From Paramecium octaurelia (taxonomy: Eukaryota; Ciliophora; Oligohymenophorea; Peniculida; Parameciidae): a DNA stretch of 64,000 nucleotides. A program made the position numbers and the translations under genes. The notes beneath the pieces were generated by a model. That model ran no database searches. It worked only from the letters and a program-made list of their open reading frames with translations, and was not told the DNA's origin. Location: NCBI GenBank assembly GCA_905182995.1, contig CAJJDP010000064.1, positions 378,627-442,626 on the forward strand, given 5' to 3'. Below are positions 1-10,724 of this stretch, piece by piece (within the stretch, counting starts at the first letter, position 1; the number at the start of each line of letters is the position of its first letter).

Positions 1-1636
1 CCATTCCAGAAGTTCATAGATGGTTGAGTTGATTAATGAGACTGCTCAGTATTGTTGGTAGTAACGTCCCATGCACTATTAGTTGGAGATGTTGAAAATG
101 AATTAATTTATAGGTGTTGAACTTATTATTATTAGAATTATTATTATTATTATTAAGGTTAATTGAATTAGGAATCCCATTAAAATGGATTTGGACTTGG
201 TGAGTGAGATGTTTAAACAAATCCAAAATTATCAAAGCCTTATGCATTTGTTTATTATTAAGTGGTCCATTGATTGGAATTACCCCAAGCATTGTTGTTA
301 CTAAAAGATTATTAAGGGTTATTGAATTGAGCAAATATATCCTATTATGATTTTGATTATGATGTTTATTACTATTAATTAAATTCAGAGAATGGCTGAA
401 ATTACTATTACTATAATTTTGATTGTTATTATTGCTACACTTATTACCTCTATACATATTATTGCTAAGGTTATCGAATTTATTATTGTGGTTATTTCAC
501 TTGAGACTTTTCTGTTTATATCTTTTTTTATAGGTTCATTAATTCATCTATTGGAATATCGCCATCAAATTTTTTCACTTTGAAACTGTTTTTATTATAT
601 TATTCCATTTCTTATTCCAATTTCTGCTCTCTATTTTTAATTTCTATTGCTTAGGCCTAAAATTTGCTTCAAACTAATACATTCAATTATATGTAGGGTA
701 ATGAATGAAATTAAGCTAGAATTCTTTCAACATCAAAAATAGAGGGTCTTAATTTTGGATCAGGAGTAAGCATAAGTCTAATAAAATCAATCAATTTATC
801 TGAATATCTATGCTACTTAGGTATATTGTATGTGGCAGTAGAAATTGCTAATTTTGAACTCTCTTAAAATGGATGAATGAAAAAACACAAAGTGTATAAT
901 ACACATCCTAGCATCCAAACATCGGCTTTCTCTCCTACCTCGTATCTCAAAAATAGGTCAGCCATTTCTGGAGGCCTATACATTAATGTTGTGTTTTTCT
1001 CCCATTCTTCTTCATAAATTACGAAATCAGACTGTCTTATTTGACTAGGATAAATAGATTATAAATCTAACCTTAAGTCTACTCTTTGGGTACTAGCCGA
1101 ACCAAAATCGCACAATTTACACCTTCCATTTTAAAATAACACATTCTCTATTTTTATATCTCTATGAGTCATCGGTGGTTGTAAAGTATGCAATGACTTT
1201 ATACCTTAAGTGATTTCCTAGTAAGATTTAGATTGGTCAATTAATACTTTCATGTAACCCAAAAGCTGCTCTTCTGGAAATCTTGAATTTGGATCTTTAG
1301 CCATCAAATCGAATAAACTTCCACCTCCACAAAATTCCATTAGAATCAAACATACTTGCTGTCCTTTATCCTAAATAAATGTGCCTCCTATGAAATTGAC
1401 CAAATTTGGATGTCTTGGCAATCGTTTCTAGATAAAATTTGAATTTGTCATACCATAATTTCCAACTCGTTTCTTGCTACTTTGGTTCTCTCTTCTCCTT
1501 AACAATAAGATTTTTTCAAAGCAAACACCTCCTTTGTATTCACATCTATTGCTTTCAGTATGTAACCATATCCACCTTCAGATAATAACTTTTCTTCTTA
1601 AATTGTACGCCCATTAATGTTATATCTAGATAGCAT
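1..1636 (-). CDS. NAK-family (AAK1/GAK-like) Ser/Thr protein kinase, 3' end cut by window edge
   Basis: Read in the ciliate code from ATG at 1636 (MLSRYNINGRTIQEEKLLSE). The kinase domain fills the first ~300 residues: Gly-rich LLSEGGYGYI, catalytic loop THRDIKIEN, CDFGSAST at the DFG position, and RPPEMADL for APE. The stretch YSDKLIDFIRLMLTPDPK followed by RPSIFDVERILAQ is typical of the NAK family (AAK1, BIKE, GAK), which phosphorylates clathrin adaptors in endocytic traffic. Two short introns fit: 1428-1453 (26 nt, GTATGA...CTAG) and 657-680 (24 nt); the second removes an in-frame TGA. The tail is Gln/Asn-rich, with a coiled-coil-like start and later Pro/Phe/Trp patches such as NPFQWDSQF, which resemble adaptor-binding tails of the family. 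It runs off the left edge. It starts only 14 bp after the stop of the upstream gene. Family call is strong; target specificity is inference. Confidence 0.88.
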
Positions 1637-1650
1637 ATTAAAATTTATAA

Positions 1651-2163
1651 TCATTCGCATTCACTCCAATTTGATTATTAGAATCGCTCATTAAAATTAG
1701 CATAGTTCCTATTGCCTCCAGACCGAGCTGTACTAGTATAAAATCCTTTAGAACTAGTAGTAACATCAGTATTCCTAATTTAGGAAATGATTCATCATAC
1801 TTCCTTAAATTTATCATAAAAGTCTTGAGAGGTAGTTGCATTTTAGGAGGCCTTTTTCCTTTATATTTACTAGAACTTCCTATTGAAACGTCGTCTGATA
1901 AATTATTATAACTTTTGGGAGAATACTCTTCACAAGAGTAATTATGAAAGTTCTCCAGTAAGCGAAACTCGTCTCTGTCTTCTAGGTATTGAGTCATAGC
2001 CATTCCAATTCTTTCATCCCTCTAAATCACCAAATCTATTTGATCCTCAGTTTTTTCAATTACCTTTCAATTTCCCTTTCTAATCCTCATTTATCTGTTT
2101 GCCCTTGCATAACATGTATATTTTATAAAATAACTTTCCCTCTACACTTTCTATCTGTTCCAT
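1651..2163 (-). CDS. Unknown small protein
   Basis: Two introns are needed: 2036-2063 (28 nt, GTAATT...ATAG) and a 26-nt one near 1776-1801 (GTATGA...TTAG). The product begins MEQIESVEGKLFYKIYML, continues with a charged helical stretch (DLVIQRDERIGMAMTQYLED) and ends NERFQQSNWSECE before TGA at 1651. About 145 residues, with no transmembrane segment. I do not recognise a domain. The reading is supported because both introns remove frame breaks at the same time and the final frame is free of TGA. The gap to the downstream kinase ATG is 14 bp, so the two may share a transcript or the annotation of one end may be slightly off. Confidence 0.62.
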
Positions 2164-2451
2164 TTATTAATAATATAATATTAAATAATATTTATTATCT
2201 TCATGAACTACAATATTGAATTAATTCTTTATCTAATAACTTAAAATGTAAAGAACTATGAACAAATGCTAAATCTTATCTTGATTAGAAATATTAAAAA
2301 ATAAACTACGTTATTTTGACCAAGATTAACAAATTGATATTTCAAATTATAAAAATCCTATTAGAAGTAAATAAACTTAAAGAACAGAAAAAAGTTAGTA
2401 ATATCAAAACTAGCAATTGCTTATGAAATTAAGAATATTTTTAAGAAATAA

Positions 2452-2996
2452 TCATTACTTTTTGCCCTTCACCCAGATGCCTTCACTCACATTTCCATTT
2501 GGCTCTATTAATTTCCCTTTACCATCTTGTCTCCCATTCTTCCAATTACCTATGTATTTCTAGCCATCAGGCCATCTCAATTCCCCAAACCCATTCTTTT
2601 TATCATTTTTGAATTCACCTTAACGATTTAATAAATTAGTACCGACATACTCCTTACCATCAAAACTAAGTGTGCCATGACCTTCCATCTTACCATTAAC
2701 CCAATTACCCTTGTACACCCTACCGTTGTACCAATAATATTCACCATATCCATGAAAATTTTCATTCAAAAATTCGCCCTCATAATGTGAGGAATCAGCC
2801 CATTTAAAAACTCCGTGTTTAACCTTTTTGCCCTTTTCAAAATAGCCTTCGAATTAGGTTCCGTTATCCCAGATAATTTTACCTTTTCCGTCCTAGATTC
2901 ACCTTAACAATTATACAGGAAGCCCATCTTTCATTTCGCCATCGTATATTCCTCCATCTGGAAAAGTGTAAGGAACTTAAGAATAACAAGAGCCCA
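2452..2996 (-). CDS. MORN-repeat protein with likely acylated N-terminus
   Basis: Starts MGSCYSQVPYTF; Gly2, Ser3 and Cys4 form a typical N-myristoylation plus palmitoylation sequence, so membrane attachment is likely. The rest is about six MORN repeats, for example YDGEMKDGLPDGKGKI, YEGEFLNENFHGYGEY, YKGNWVNGKMEGHG and YIGNWKNGRQDGKG. One 24-nt intron (GTATAA...CTAG, about 2899-2922) removes a TGA in the first repeat. About 170 residues, ending VKGKKQ. MORN repeats bind membranes or act as scaffolds; in ciliates they are common in cortical and signalling proteins. The role here is inference. The start lies 18 bp from the stop of the phosphatase gene upstream. Confidence 0.85.
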
Positions 2997-3013
2997 TAAT
3001 TAGAAATAAATAA

Positions 3014-4315
3014 TCAATCGAATTTATATTCAATTAAATCAAGTAGCCTTTGACGGTTTTTATTGAAGAGACTAAGATTTTCCTAATCAGCCGCTTCCAT
3101 TAAATAGGTTGCTAAATATTTGAGTTCCTAATCATTCATGTCATCATGCCATTCTAGTATGGGAATCCCATTGTCAATCTAAAACCCAAACGAATGAGCC
3201 AAATTATCAACAATCAGCATATTCTTTATTTGCTTATTGGATATAATCCGAAGATCCTTTATATAAAATCCCTGTTTAGTCTCCAAACAATTCTGCCTTG
3301 ATAAGATTCCAGAAATCCACTGACCCTTCGGATCCAAGTACCTTACAATGGCACTAGCATAAACACTGGACGAAGCTGTGAACACATAGATAGTGTAGAG
3401 TAAACTCATTTACTACAGGAACCATAAACAAAATGGTCGAATATTTAAATATATCTAAAATTATAAATATACAATTACTCTTGCTTGCTCTCCTTAATCA
3501 TTCACTGCAAGTATGGAAGTTTGATATTGATCCCTAGCTGAACAACTATGAATTAATGTTTCATCTAAATCTAAGAGTAAGGTTTTTGTTTTAGGAATTC
3601 TGGCTTCTGGTAACACTAAAGCTTTGCACTTAATATAATTATAACTGGGTTCCTTAAGACATCGCTTAGCATAAATTAGTCCTCTTTAGATGAGGCGTAA
3701 AAATTTATTAAATGTGGTTTCACTGATGGATGGGCTGTATATGAGATGACGAAAAGGATGAAATGATAATTTGCCTTGAATATTCTATTTGGATTTTGAG
3801 TATTCTATGTCCGAATTAGCATTTCTCTACAATTTGCTATGATTATATATATCATACACTAAAAAAATCTATTCATTATTGTACTACTTCAATTTCTATT
3901 GAAGTTTGCTTGATTATATTGTTATGTTAGAAGGTTCTTCATAATTACTATGAGTTATGTCTGTTTGAGCATCTTCTTCTTGTTCCTCCTAAGCACCCTC
4001 AATATCACCTTCTATTGGATTCATTAAATTCCTAAATTTTGACAGTTTTTAACCTACATTAAATTTAATTTTACTAATTGGTCCTCTTTTAACATCCCTT
4101 GAAGAATCTTTGTCCGAATCATCAGTATAATAACCTGTAAGGTTTTAACTAAAATGTGACATTTTACTGGGTGGTTTACTGATTTATTTTAAGTAAACCT
4201 CCTATTTCTAATTCAATTCAGAGGATTCATCTTCAGAATAAAATTGTTTATCATTATTCAGATGCTATAAATGCATGGTTGAAGTATTAGCTTTAAACTT
4301 GTATATATTATCCAT
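3014..4315 (-). CDS. FCP1/SCP-family (NLI-interacting factor) phosphatase
   Basis: About 433 residues in one uninterrupted ciliate-code frame; no intron is needed. The N-terminal ~230 residues are Ser/Glu/Gln-rich and acidic (for example QFYSEDESSE) and look disordered. The C-terminal half is an HAD-type phosphatase domain: TLLLDLDETLIHSC carries the DxDxT nucleophile motif, then LNIRPFCLWFLQQM, YTIYVFTASSSVYAS, and IKNMLIVDNLAHSFGF with the late Asp motif. This is the family of FCP1 and small CTD phosphatases, which act on phosphoserine in RNA polymerase II CTD and other nuclear targets. The order and spacing of motifs are complete, so activity is expected. Substrate is not shown by the sequence. 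Confidence 0.9.
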
Positions 4316-4339
4316 TTAATTAATTATATTTATCGATTA

Positions 4340-5450
4340 TAAATTTATTGAAAGAATTTGGACGAAGATCAAAAATCTTAAATAAATCAATTGCAATCCT
4401 AAATTCAAGAATTAGAAAAAAAAGCAATTGATTTTATTATGGAAAAATGAAAAACTTTAAAGTTGAGTAATTCTCATTTAAGAATCACCATCCAAACAAT
4501 AAAAAAAAGATGAAGAAATATTAGACTTGAAGTTGTATCATTTGATAGTTACTCCAATCATGTTACTGTAATTGATGCAGATTAAGCCTTTAATTTCCAA
4601 GAACTAAAATGAAATATATATTTTTGGTTAGATTCAAATAATCAATCAAGATAGAAAAATGAGAAATTGAATCAACGCTCAAACTTATAAAAATTAGAAT
4701 TTTTGTTTAGAAATCTACTGTAAGTAGATGAAAATCAAATTCAGCTAATCTATAATTGTTAAGAATACTTATATTCTAACTAATAACATAAAAACAAATA
4801 ATTGCAGGATCCATCTTAAGAACTCAACACAAATTTTATCAAAATTTAGTGGGATTGGTACCTTTAACATATTTTAAATTGAATATAAATATTCTCAACT
4901 AAAAATAAATGTAAGTTTAAATATCACTCTATCTAAGAAATTGAAAATCATACAAAAGTAAAAATAAACAGTCTAAAGACTAAAAAATGAATGCCTATTA
5001 TACCAAGGAATAAAGTATAAATAATGAGCTCATAGAGTAACTTGAAAGTTAGGCTAAAATAAAAATCAAAGTCCTGTAGAAAACACTTTTTTATCCTCAC
5101 AATAGATAGAAAGGTGATATAAGTTAATATTAAAAGAATTAAATAAATAATTTAGATGAAAATAAGAATAACTATAGTTTAAGGTGAAGAATGCCTAAGA
5201 TAATCTAAAAAATAGATGAAGGAACAATGAGCTCAAACTTAAGTATTATCATATCAATTAAAACAGATAGGATCACTGTAATTTAATCAAAATTAACTCA
5301 ATTCATGATCTAGTATCAATTTAAGCAAAATTAGTATCACGAAATATAATTTATATTAAATTTACTAAAATAGAAAGGCAAGTTCTTAGTAACATTTAAG
5401 AGTTGAAATTTTAATAAAATTACAAGGAATTGAAACCAAATATTTATTGA
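4340..5450 (+). pseudogene. Decayed coiled-coil-type gene remnant
   Basis: Blocks of protein-like ciliate-code sequence occur on the plus strand but do not join into one frame. Examples: DEDQKSQINQLQSQIQELEK near 4358, a block from about 4525 beginning EVVSFDSYSNHVTVIDADQ, an adjoining block containing QNEKLNQRSNLQKLE, and NAYYTKEQSINNELIEQL near 4990. Several TGAs and frame changes separate them, and I found no set of 20-35 nt introns that removes them all. The composition (Gln, Asn, Lys, Glu) is that of a coiled-coil protein, not of random AT-rich DNA. Family unknown. It could still be a live gene with introns I failed to place. Confidence 0.45.
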
Positions 5451-5544
5451 TTTCATTATTTTATATTATACATTATACAATAAATAAATTTAATATTAAA
5501 TATTATATATTGATACGAAGATGATTTTTTAAGTAATCGTATTT

Positions 5545-6504
5545 TCAATTTTACTTCTTTTTTGGTTTCATATTACTCGTATCATATTTGCTATTCTAAA
5601 CATCATAGTCTAGAGCCTCTTAAAGTGATTAAAGCAATTAGCTTTCCTCATCATCTCCTGCTTATTATTTTAATGTCTATTATTTGGCTAAAGTAATAGC
5701 ATGTTTAGTATTAAACTTCATCAAAACTAAAGGATTATTTTATTATTATTGAGATTTAGCAGCTTCATTCTTATTTTAAAATGTTCGTATAATTTCCAGT
5801 TTTATTTCACTTTGAACTTTTAAGTATTATTTTTTTAATTCTTCACTTATAATCATTTCCTCATCTTAAATTACTTAGGTGTAAATTTTTTAAATTTTTG
5901 ATTTTTTCCCTAAATTTTATAATATATGATAAGTTCGACAACACAATTCAATACCCTCTTAGAAAATCTATTCATTTTTCACTAGATTTATATTGTATTC
6001 AAAAAGATCCTACAAAGATAGCTATAAAAACTGCTAGAAATTGTTGAGAATCTCGCTTGGGTATTTCTTGTCTAACTGATAAATTGGTTCTTCTAAATTC
6101 TTTAAACTAATAATGTCAAATCAATTCATACTCAACCATAAAAAAAGAGCTTTTATTACAGAGACTATTTATCTCTTATCCTTAAAACTTATTTTTTGTT
6201 GTATTTAGGTACTCAAATCGTTTTCCATCTGCATAGAAACATCAGATAACTCTTCACCTAAGAGAAATTATTTTATTGCTTCCTCATCTGTGATCACATT
6301 CTAAATATCACTTTTAATTTCTTTTTTTTCCACTTCTTCGTGAGCCTCCTATTGAGACTATTTTGGACATTCTTCAATCTCCATCTATTTCTATGACGCT
6401 GGTTGCTTTTAACCAGAATTCAGGTTAGTATCAAGTTCATTTTAGATTGGTTTTGGTTTAATGTTTTTGCCATTCTACTTTGCTGAGCTTGAACAGGTTC
6501 CCAT
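5545..6504 (-). CDS. Unknown acidic Gln-rich protein with MGxC N-terminus
   Basis: Starts MGTCSSSAKQNGKNIKPK; the Gly2/Cys4 context suggests N-myristoylation and palmitoylation, as in the MORN protein at 2452-2996. The body is rich in Glu, Lys and Gln (for example IEECPKQSQQEAHEEVEKK and QDEEMIISEELKKQY) with probable coiled coils, and it ends NMKPKKKQN at TGA 5545. One intron is needed to leave the first frame before a TGA: the best fit is 6107-6136, 30 nt, with a GTTGAG donor and TTAG acceptor. About 305 residues. No known domain recognised. The frame before and after the join is clearly coding in composition. Confidence 0.65.
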
Positions 6505-7085
6505 TTTTATAAATAAAATATTATTGTATATCTGTAGAAATCAAAAATACAGCATATTTAGTAATTAAGAGCTTAAAATCGTAATACACACAATGATACG
6601 AAATGATGTCATGTAGAATAAGATAACAATTACCTGAAACTCTAAGTCTTAAATGGTTTCCACATATAAATTAAATAACTTTAACAAAATCAGCAACTAC
6701 CAATAATATCTAACTTGAAATTGTTTTCTTATTACAATATTTTTTGAACTATAATTAGATTATACATGCCAAATTACAACAGAGGAAAATAGAATACAAA
6801 ATTTATACTCCTATTAAAAGTTATATAAAATAATTCATTTCTTGTTTGGTAGCAATTATCATCATCACTATTAGCTAAGATAAAAATAGAATCTTAATTT
6901 TAAAGAAGAAATTTAATTATTTAATTGCTACAATAAATGCGTTTATTAAAATATTATTTTTAGTTAACTTTATTATTAGAAATATTTGCATAATTTAAGC
7001 AATTAAATTGCAAAATTAACCAATGACTATCATTTTCAATATTTATATATGTTTTAATAATAATATTGGTATCAGATTTTATTAA
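6505..7085. other. AT-rich intergenic space between divergent genes
   Basis: No frame with coding composition was seen on either strand. It separates the divergent starts at 6504 and 7086 and should hold both promoters. Nothing else recognisable. Confidence 0.6.
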
Positions 7086-7754
7086 ATGTAAAAAAAACAT
7101 TGTGATTTAATACTTAATGAAAAAGGATCCCTTTGGTTAGGGAATTGCGAATCAGCACTAGATGAGGTATAATTTTGTGTGATTTTAGGAGTTCTTAAAA
7201 GTTAAAGGAATTAAAACAGTGATAACAGTAGCAGCAGGATTGCAATTAAAACTAAATGGGTTAGTACATCACATAATAGAGATATTCGATAGTGATACGG
7301 CGAATATTTCGTAACATTTTTAAACTGCAAACGAATGGATAGAGAGAGGATTTAAGATCGGGGGTGTGTTAGGTAGTAATTATGTGTTTAAAGAAGCTAA
7401 GTTCATTGCATGGCAGGCATATCCCGTTCAGCAGCAATAGTTATTAGTTACCTGATAGAAAAGAAGAAGATGAATTATAATTAAGCGTTATCGTTTGTGA
7501 AATCTAAAAGGCCATAAATTAATCCAAATAAGGGCTTTAGCAATTAATTACAAGCCTTTTTTGTTAAGGTCCAGCAACCTCCATTGGCTAGAAATGGCAG
7601 AGGCAACAATTTCCAGCAAAACCAGGAATATTATGATTGTAATTATTATGCTCCAATCCATCGGAAGGGATCAGCGGGAATATTACAATAAAATATGAAC
7701 TTTTATAAATCGATTACTAAATCAATTTCATAAAGTAAGAATAAAAATAAATGA
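7086..7754 (+). CDS. Dual-specificity protein phosphatase (DUSP/MKP-like)
   Basis: Starts MQKKHCDLILNEKGSLWLGN and matches the DSP fold in order: CESALDEEFLKVKGIKTVI, TVAAGLQLKL, then the active site VHCMAGISRSAAIVI with the HCxxGxxR(S) signature, and NYNQALSFVKSKRPQINPN. Two introns fit: a 22-nt one near 7167-7188 and a 29-nt one that rebuilds VLVHC at the active site and ends AAG rather than TAG. All catalytic residues are present, so it should remove phosphate from Ser/Thr/Tyr, typically of MAP kinases. The ~60-residue tail is basic and Asn/Gln-rich (RNGRGNNFQQNQEYYDCNYY). It converges on the next gene with 16 bp between stops. About 205 residues. Confidence 0.9.
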
Positions 7755-7770
7755 GTTAAATATATTCATT

Positions 7771-8133
7771 TCAACTATTAAAAACGAATCTTCTTTAAGT
7801 ATGAATGTTTACACACTTGGGAGACCTCCTCGGGGTTGAATCTTAATTCTTTGATGAACTTAATTATGATTTGATAATCAAAGAGGGAAGCGTTCTTTGC
7901 TTTGGCAATTGATATTAGATGGGACAGTTATAACATTCCATATATTTGCGACTCTGTGGAACTATTTCAAATAGGGGATTCTTTATTGTTAGATTCCTTG
8001 GGGTCTAGTTTTGTAACATCTTCAGCAGTTGGTTTTGTAATTTGTTCCTCTTGATAGAATGACTTGGAGAAGAGGACTCCTGTTTCTACTTACTACTAAT
8101 GTATTGAGAATGAGGGGATATTTGTTATCTCAT
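7771..8133 (-). CDS. Unknown basic protein
   Basis: A single ciliate-code frame of 120 residues, MRQQISPHSQYISSKQKQ to TQRRFVFNS, rich in Ser, Lys and Arg with a CxxC (ECYNCPIQYQ). No domain recognised. An in-frame ATG at 8187 would add a Leu/Ile-rich start (MPSLLLLLLIIIFSF) that looks like a signal peptide, but that stretch is only the complement of an AAT/AAG repeat, so I prefer 8133. It is convergent with the phosphatase gene (16 bp) and divergent from the coiled-coil gene at 8257. Confidence 0.55.
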
Positions 8134-8256
8134 AAATTAATTAAATGAGAAAATAATAATAAGAAGAAGCAGAAGAAGACTAGGCATCTCTGTTGCCTAT
8201 TAAGAATCATATCAAAAGAATTGAAGTAGATATTTGATTTAGGTCCATATTAGGAA

Positions 8257-8614
8257 ATGCTTGTACTATTAAACAATGATCTTGTGAATGATGATAAGGA
8301 TATCGAAAAGAATAGACAAGATATTCGCAATTTAGGAGATGCTCAAAATAAGGAAAGAACAGAATTACATAACTCATTACTTGATCATTGTCATAAAATT
8401 GTAACTGATATGCGAGAATTAAATTAACAATCAAAATGTGAAACATATAATCTTAAATAACAAGTAATCAACTAATTTATAATAGCTATCCTGTCTAAAT
8501 CAAGATAAGATTAGATTATAATAAAATTTAATTGTACTCGAAAATAAAGTAATAGAAACCGACAAAGACATAGGCTTTAAGCGTAGAAATCAATAATTAA
8601 ATAAAAAAAAATGA
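8257..8614 (+). CDS. Small coiled-coil protein
   Basis: Starts MLVLLNNDLVNDDKDIEKN and is helical and charged throughout (RNLGDAQNKERTELHNSLLD, VLENKVIETDKDIGFKRR), ending QQLNKKK at TGA 8612-8614. The 22-nt intron 8464-8485 (GTAATC...ATAG) gives a better coiled-coil reading than read-through. About 110 residues. It could be the C-terminal part of a longer gene, since coding-like residues precede the chosen ATG in frame back to about 8160, but no upstream ATG is in that frame. It resembles short coiled-coil subunits of ciliary complexes; that is only an impression. It ends 15 bp before the stop of the convergent kinase. Confidence 0.6.
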
Positions 8615-8628
8615 ATTAAGAGTAATAG

Positions 8629-10046
8629 TCATAGTTAATCAAAATACTCTGAGGTTTTTCTCAATTATCCAATTTGTAAATCTACCACTTCCTCTTATGT
8701 CTATTATTCATTGAAGAGTTCTTCAGAACACCCCAAATCCTTTGATTTATTATCAATTAGGTCTATAATCTGAATTAAATCTTGTGGAACATAATGCACA
8801 TGATTATCCCAATTACTCCAATTCATTTTTAATGGACTAGTAGATTCCTCATCAATTGGAGCAATCAAAGGGTTTTTGCTCCTAGGCAAATATTGCTTCT
8901 AGGTCGTTATCTCTGATGATTATAATATCCCATCACCTTTCCTAGTATCCACAATATCGCAGTCATCATAACTTTTGAGTGACTTTTTATGTTGTCTCCT
9001 ATGAATCCAAGGATGCAAAACGAAATCTTTAAAATTATTATTATTAAAGAACCTTCAGCTGACAATCTTTTTTCTGGATCTTTCTTCAATAATCGCTTTA
9101 ATAGGTCTTATTCTAATTTATTCAACAATTTAAAAGCTGCCTAGTTTTTCACATTTATTTCTGAATCTCTAATCATCTCTATTGTATCTAAAATAGTATC
9201 CTATTAAAATGGCAACTATCCAACTAATAATTAATACAAAATTATGCCTATTGACCAGATGTCAACTAAAAATAGTTTCAGAATTACCTTTTTCATCGTA
9301 TCCACCTCCTAAGAATATTTCAGGAGCTTAATAAAATAAGGAACCAGTTCTTGTCCACATATCTATTTTTTTAGTTACCTTTCCTTTTACTAAAAACCTT
9401 TTTGAAACCCCAAAATCTATTAATTTCAATGCCAAATTATCTCCAATAAGAATATTGTCTGGCTTTAGATCTCTATGGCAAATTCCTCTTTAATGCAATT
9501 ACTTTATTGACTGAGCTAAATTTAAAGCAATTATTTAAATATCTTCAAATTTCAGATTTCCCATTCTTTATTCTAAACTCTAATATGGACAATATTCCAT
9601 AACCAGGTGGTGTTCTTCTTTTTTAGAATTTATAAATAGATCTAGTGCTTTAACTACGCATTTCAGATCATTGAGTGCTCTATTTATATGAAATGTTTCT
9701 CTAATTGTATTAATTATTTCTGTATCTCCAGTTCTAAAGATTTTAACGGCATAAGTGGTTCTTTCTGTATTATTCCCATTGGATTGATCTCTCTTATAAC
9801 ATGTCTTTACTATCCCATGGGCTCCTTCGCCTAATGATAAATATTCATAGAACCGATCTGAAGATGGCCATATTCATAAATATCACTAAAATGTCTAAAT
9901 TGCTAACTTGCGATTTTTTATTGATCATTTAGCATGGGCAGAGAAGTGTTTTAAGGCGGAGGATTAAATTTCAGATTTCTTTTCCTTTAACTAAAAAGTG
10001 TATTCTTTAAAGAATCTCTTATAGTCAATTAATTCTGCCGATTCAT
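8629..10046 (-). CDS. Ser/Thr protein kinase
   Basis: Starts [18 protein letters not shown] with a ~70-residue N-terminal extension, then the kinase domain: [17 protein letters not shown] (Gly loop), TYAVKIF (VAIK Lys), [20 protein letters not shown] (DFG), and [15 protein letters not shown] (APE). Intron 9831-9853 (23 nt, GTTCTA...TTAG) rebuilds the Gly loop; a 22-nt intron near 9273-9294 precedes [14 protein letters not shown]; a 26-nt intron ending AAG rebuilds [12 protein letters not shown] at the end of the domain. All catalytic residues are present. A ~110-residue tail follows ([16 protein letters not shown] and onward). About 440 residues. The subfamily is not clear; it has neither CDPK EF-hands nor cyclic-nucleotide domains. 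Confidence 0.88.
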
Positions 10047-10181
10047 TTGAAATATAAAATAAATTAAATATTTTCAAATGAAAACATAGTTATTGAATAA
10101 TGAAGTTTCAATTAGTTAAAAAACCTTAAGAAATAAAAATTGATGATTAATTTTAAATCGCTCTTTATAATTCAGAAATCA

Positions 10182-10420
10182 TCATCTATTATTATTTATC
10201 TTAAATTAAATATCTTATTTATTGGTTTATAATGATATTTATACAGCTTTCAAAAAATTGCAAAAAGTTTCTTAACTATTTAAACAATTTGAATATTTTC
10301 TAACATCTACATTATCAATTAGGGTATACAACAACTTCATCCAGAGGAAAGCATCATAAGAACTACATTGTGGTCCGAATAATATATCAAAATATTAATT
10401 TATTAATCTCTTTCACTTCA
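10182..10420 (-). pseudogene. Coding-like fragment, no start
   Basis: A frame open for about 75 codons reads YFDILFGPQCSSYDAFLWMK then LLYTLIDNVDVRKYSNCLNS and ends at TGA 10182-10184. The composition is protein-like, with Trp and Cys, but there is no in-frame start and an upstream TGA closes it. It may be a gene remnant or a 3' exon of something not resolved. Flanking DNA from 10047 to 10724 shows nothing else. Confidence 0.28.
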
Positions 10421-10724
10421 TAGCATAATACATTATTATCCTTCATCTAAAAGAATAAAATTCCATTTAGTTGTTTATTTCATGCAGAGTTACTGATTTG
10501 GACAAATGGTCGTATTTTTGCTTAAATTCTATTTTTAGTAAATACAAATAATAGAAAAAATTCATTTTATATTATTCTCTTTCTCAAGGAAATAAAAATT
10601 TAGTAAATTTGGTTAGTTTTTGGTAATTTTTCTGTATCCAAAGTGAAATAAAAACAATCTTAAATTCTTTAGAAATAGAAAATATTCCAAAAAAAATAAA
10701 ATGAAAATTAATAAAATTTCAACT

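Noticed and set aside
1989-2219. Plus-strand ORF starting MSHSHSNSFIP
   Set aside because: It is antisense to the spliced minus-strand gene 1651-2163, which has better composition and two valid introns.
8133-8187. Signal peptide MPSLLLLLLIIIFSF for the gene at 7771
   Set aside because: It is the complement of an AAT/AAG low-complexity run; the ATG at 8133 is enough.
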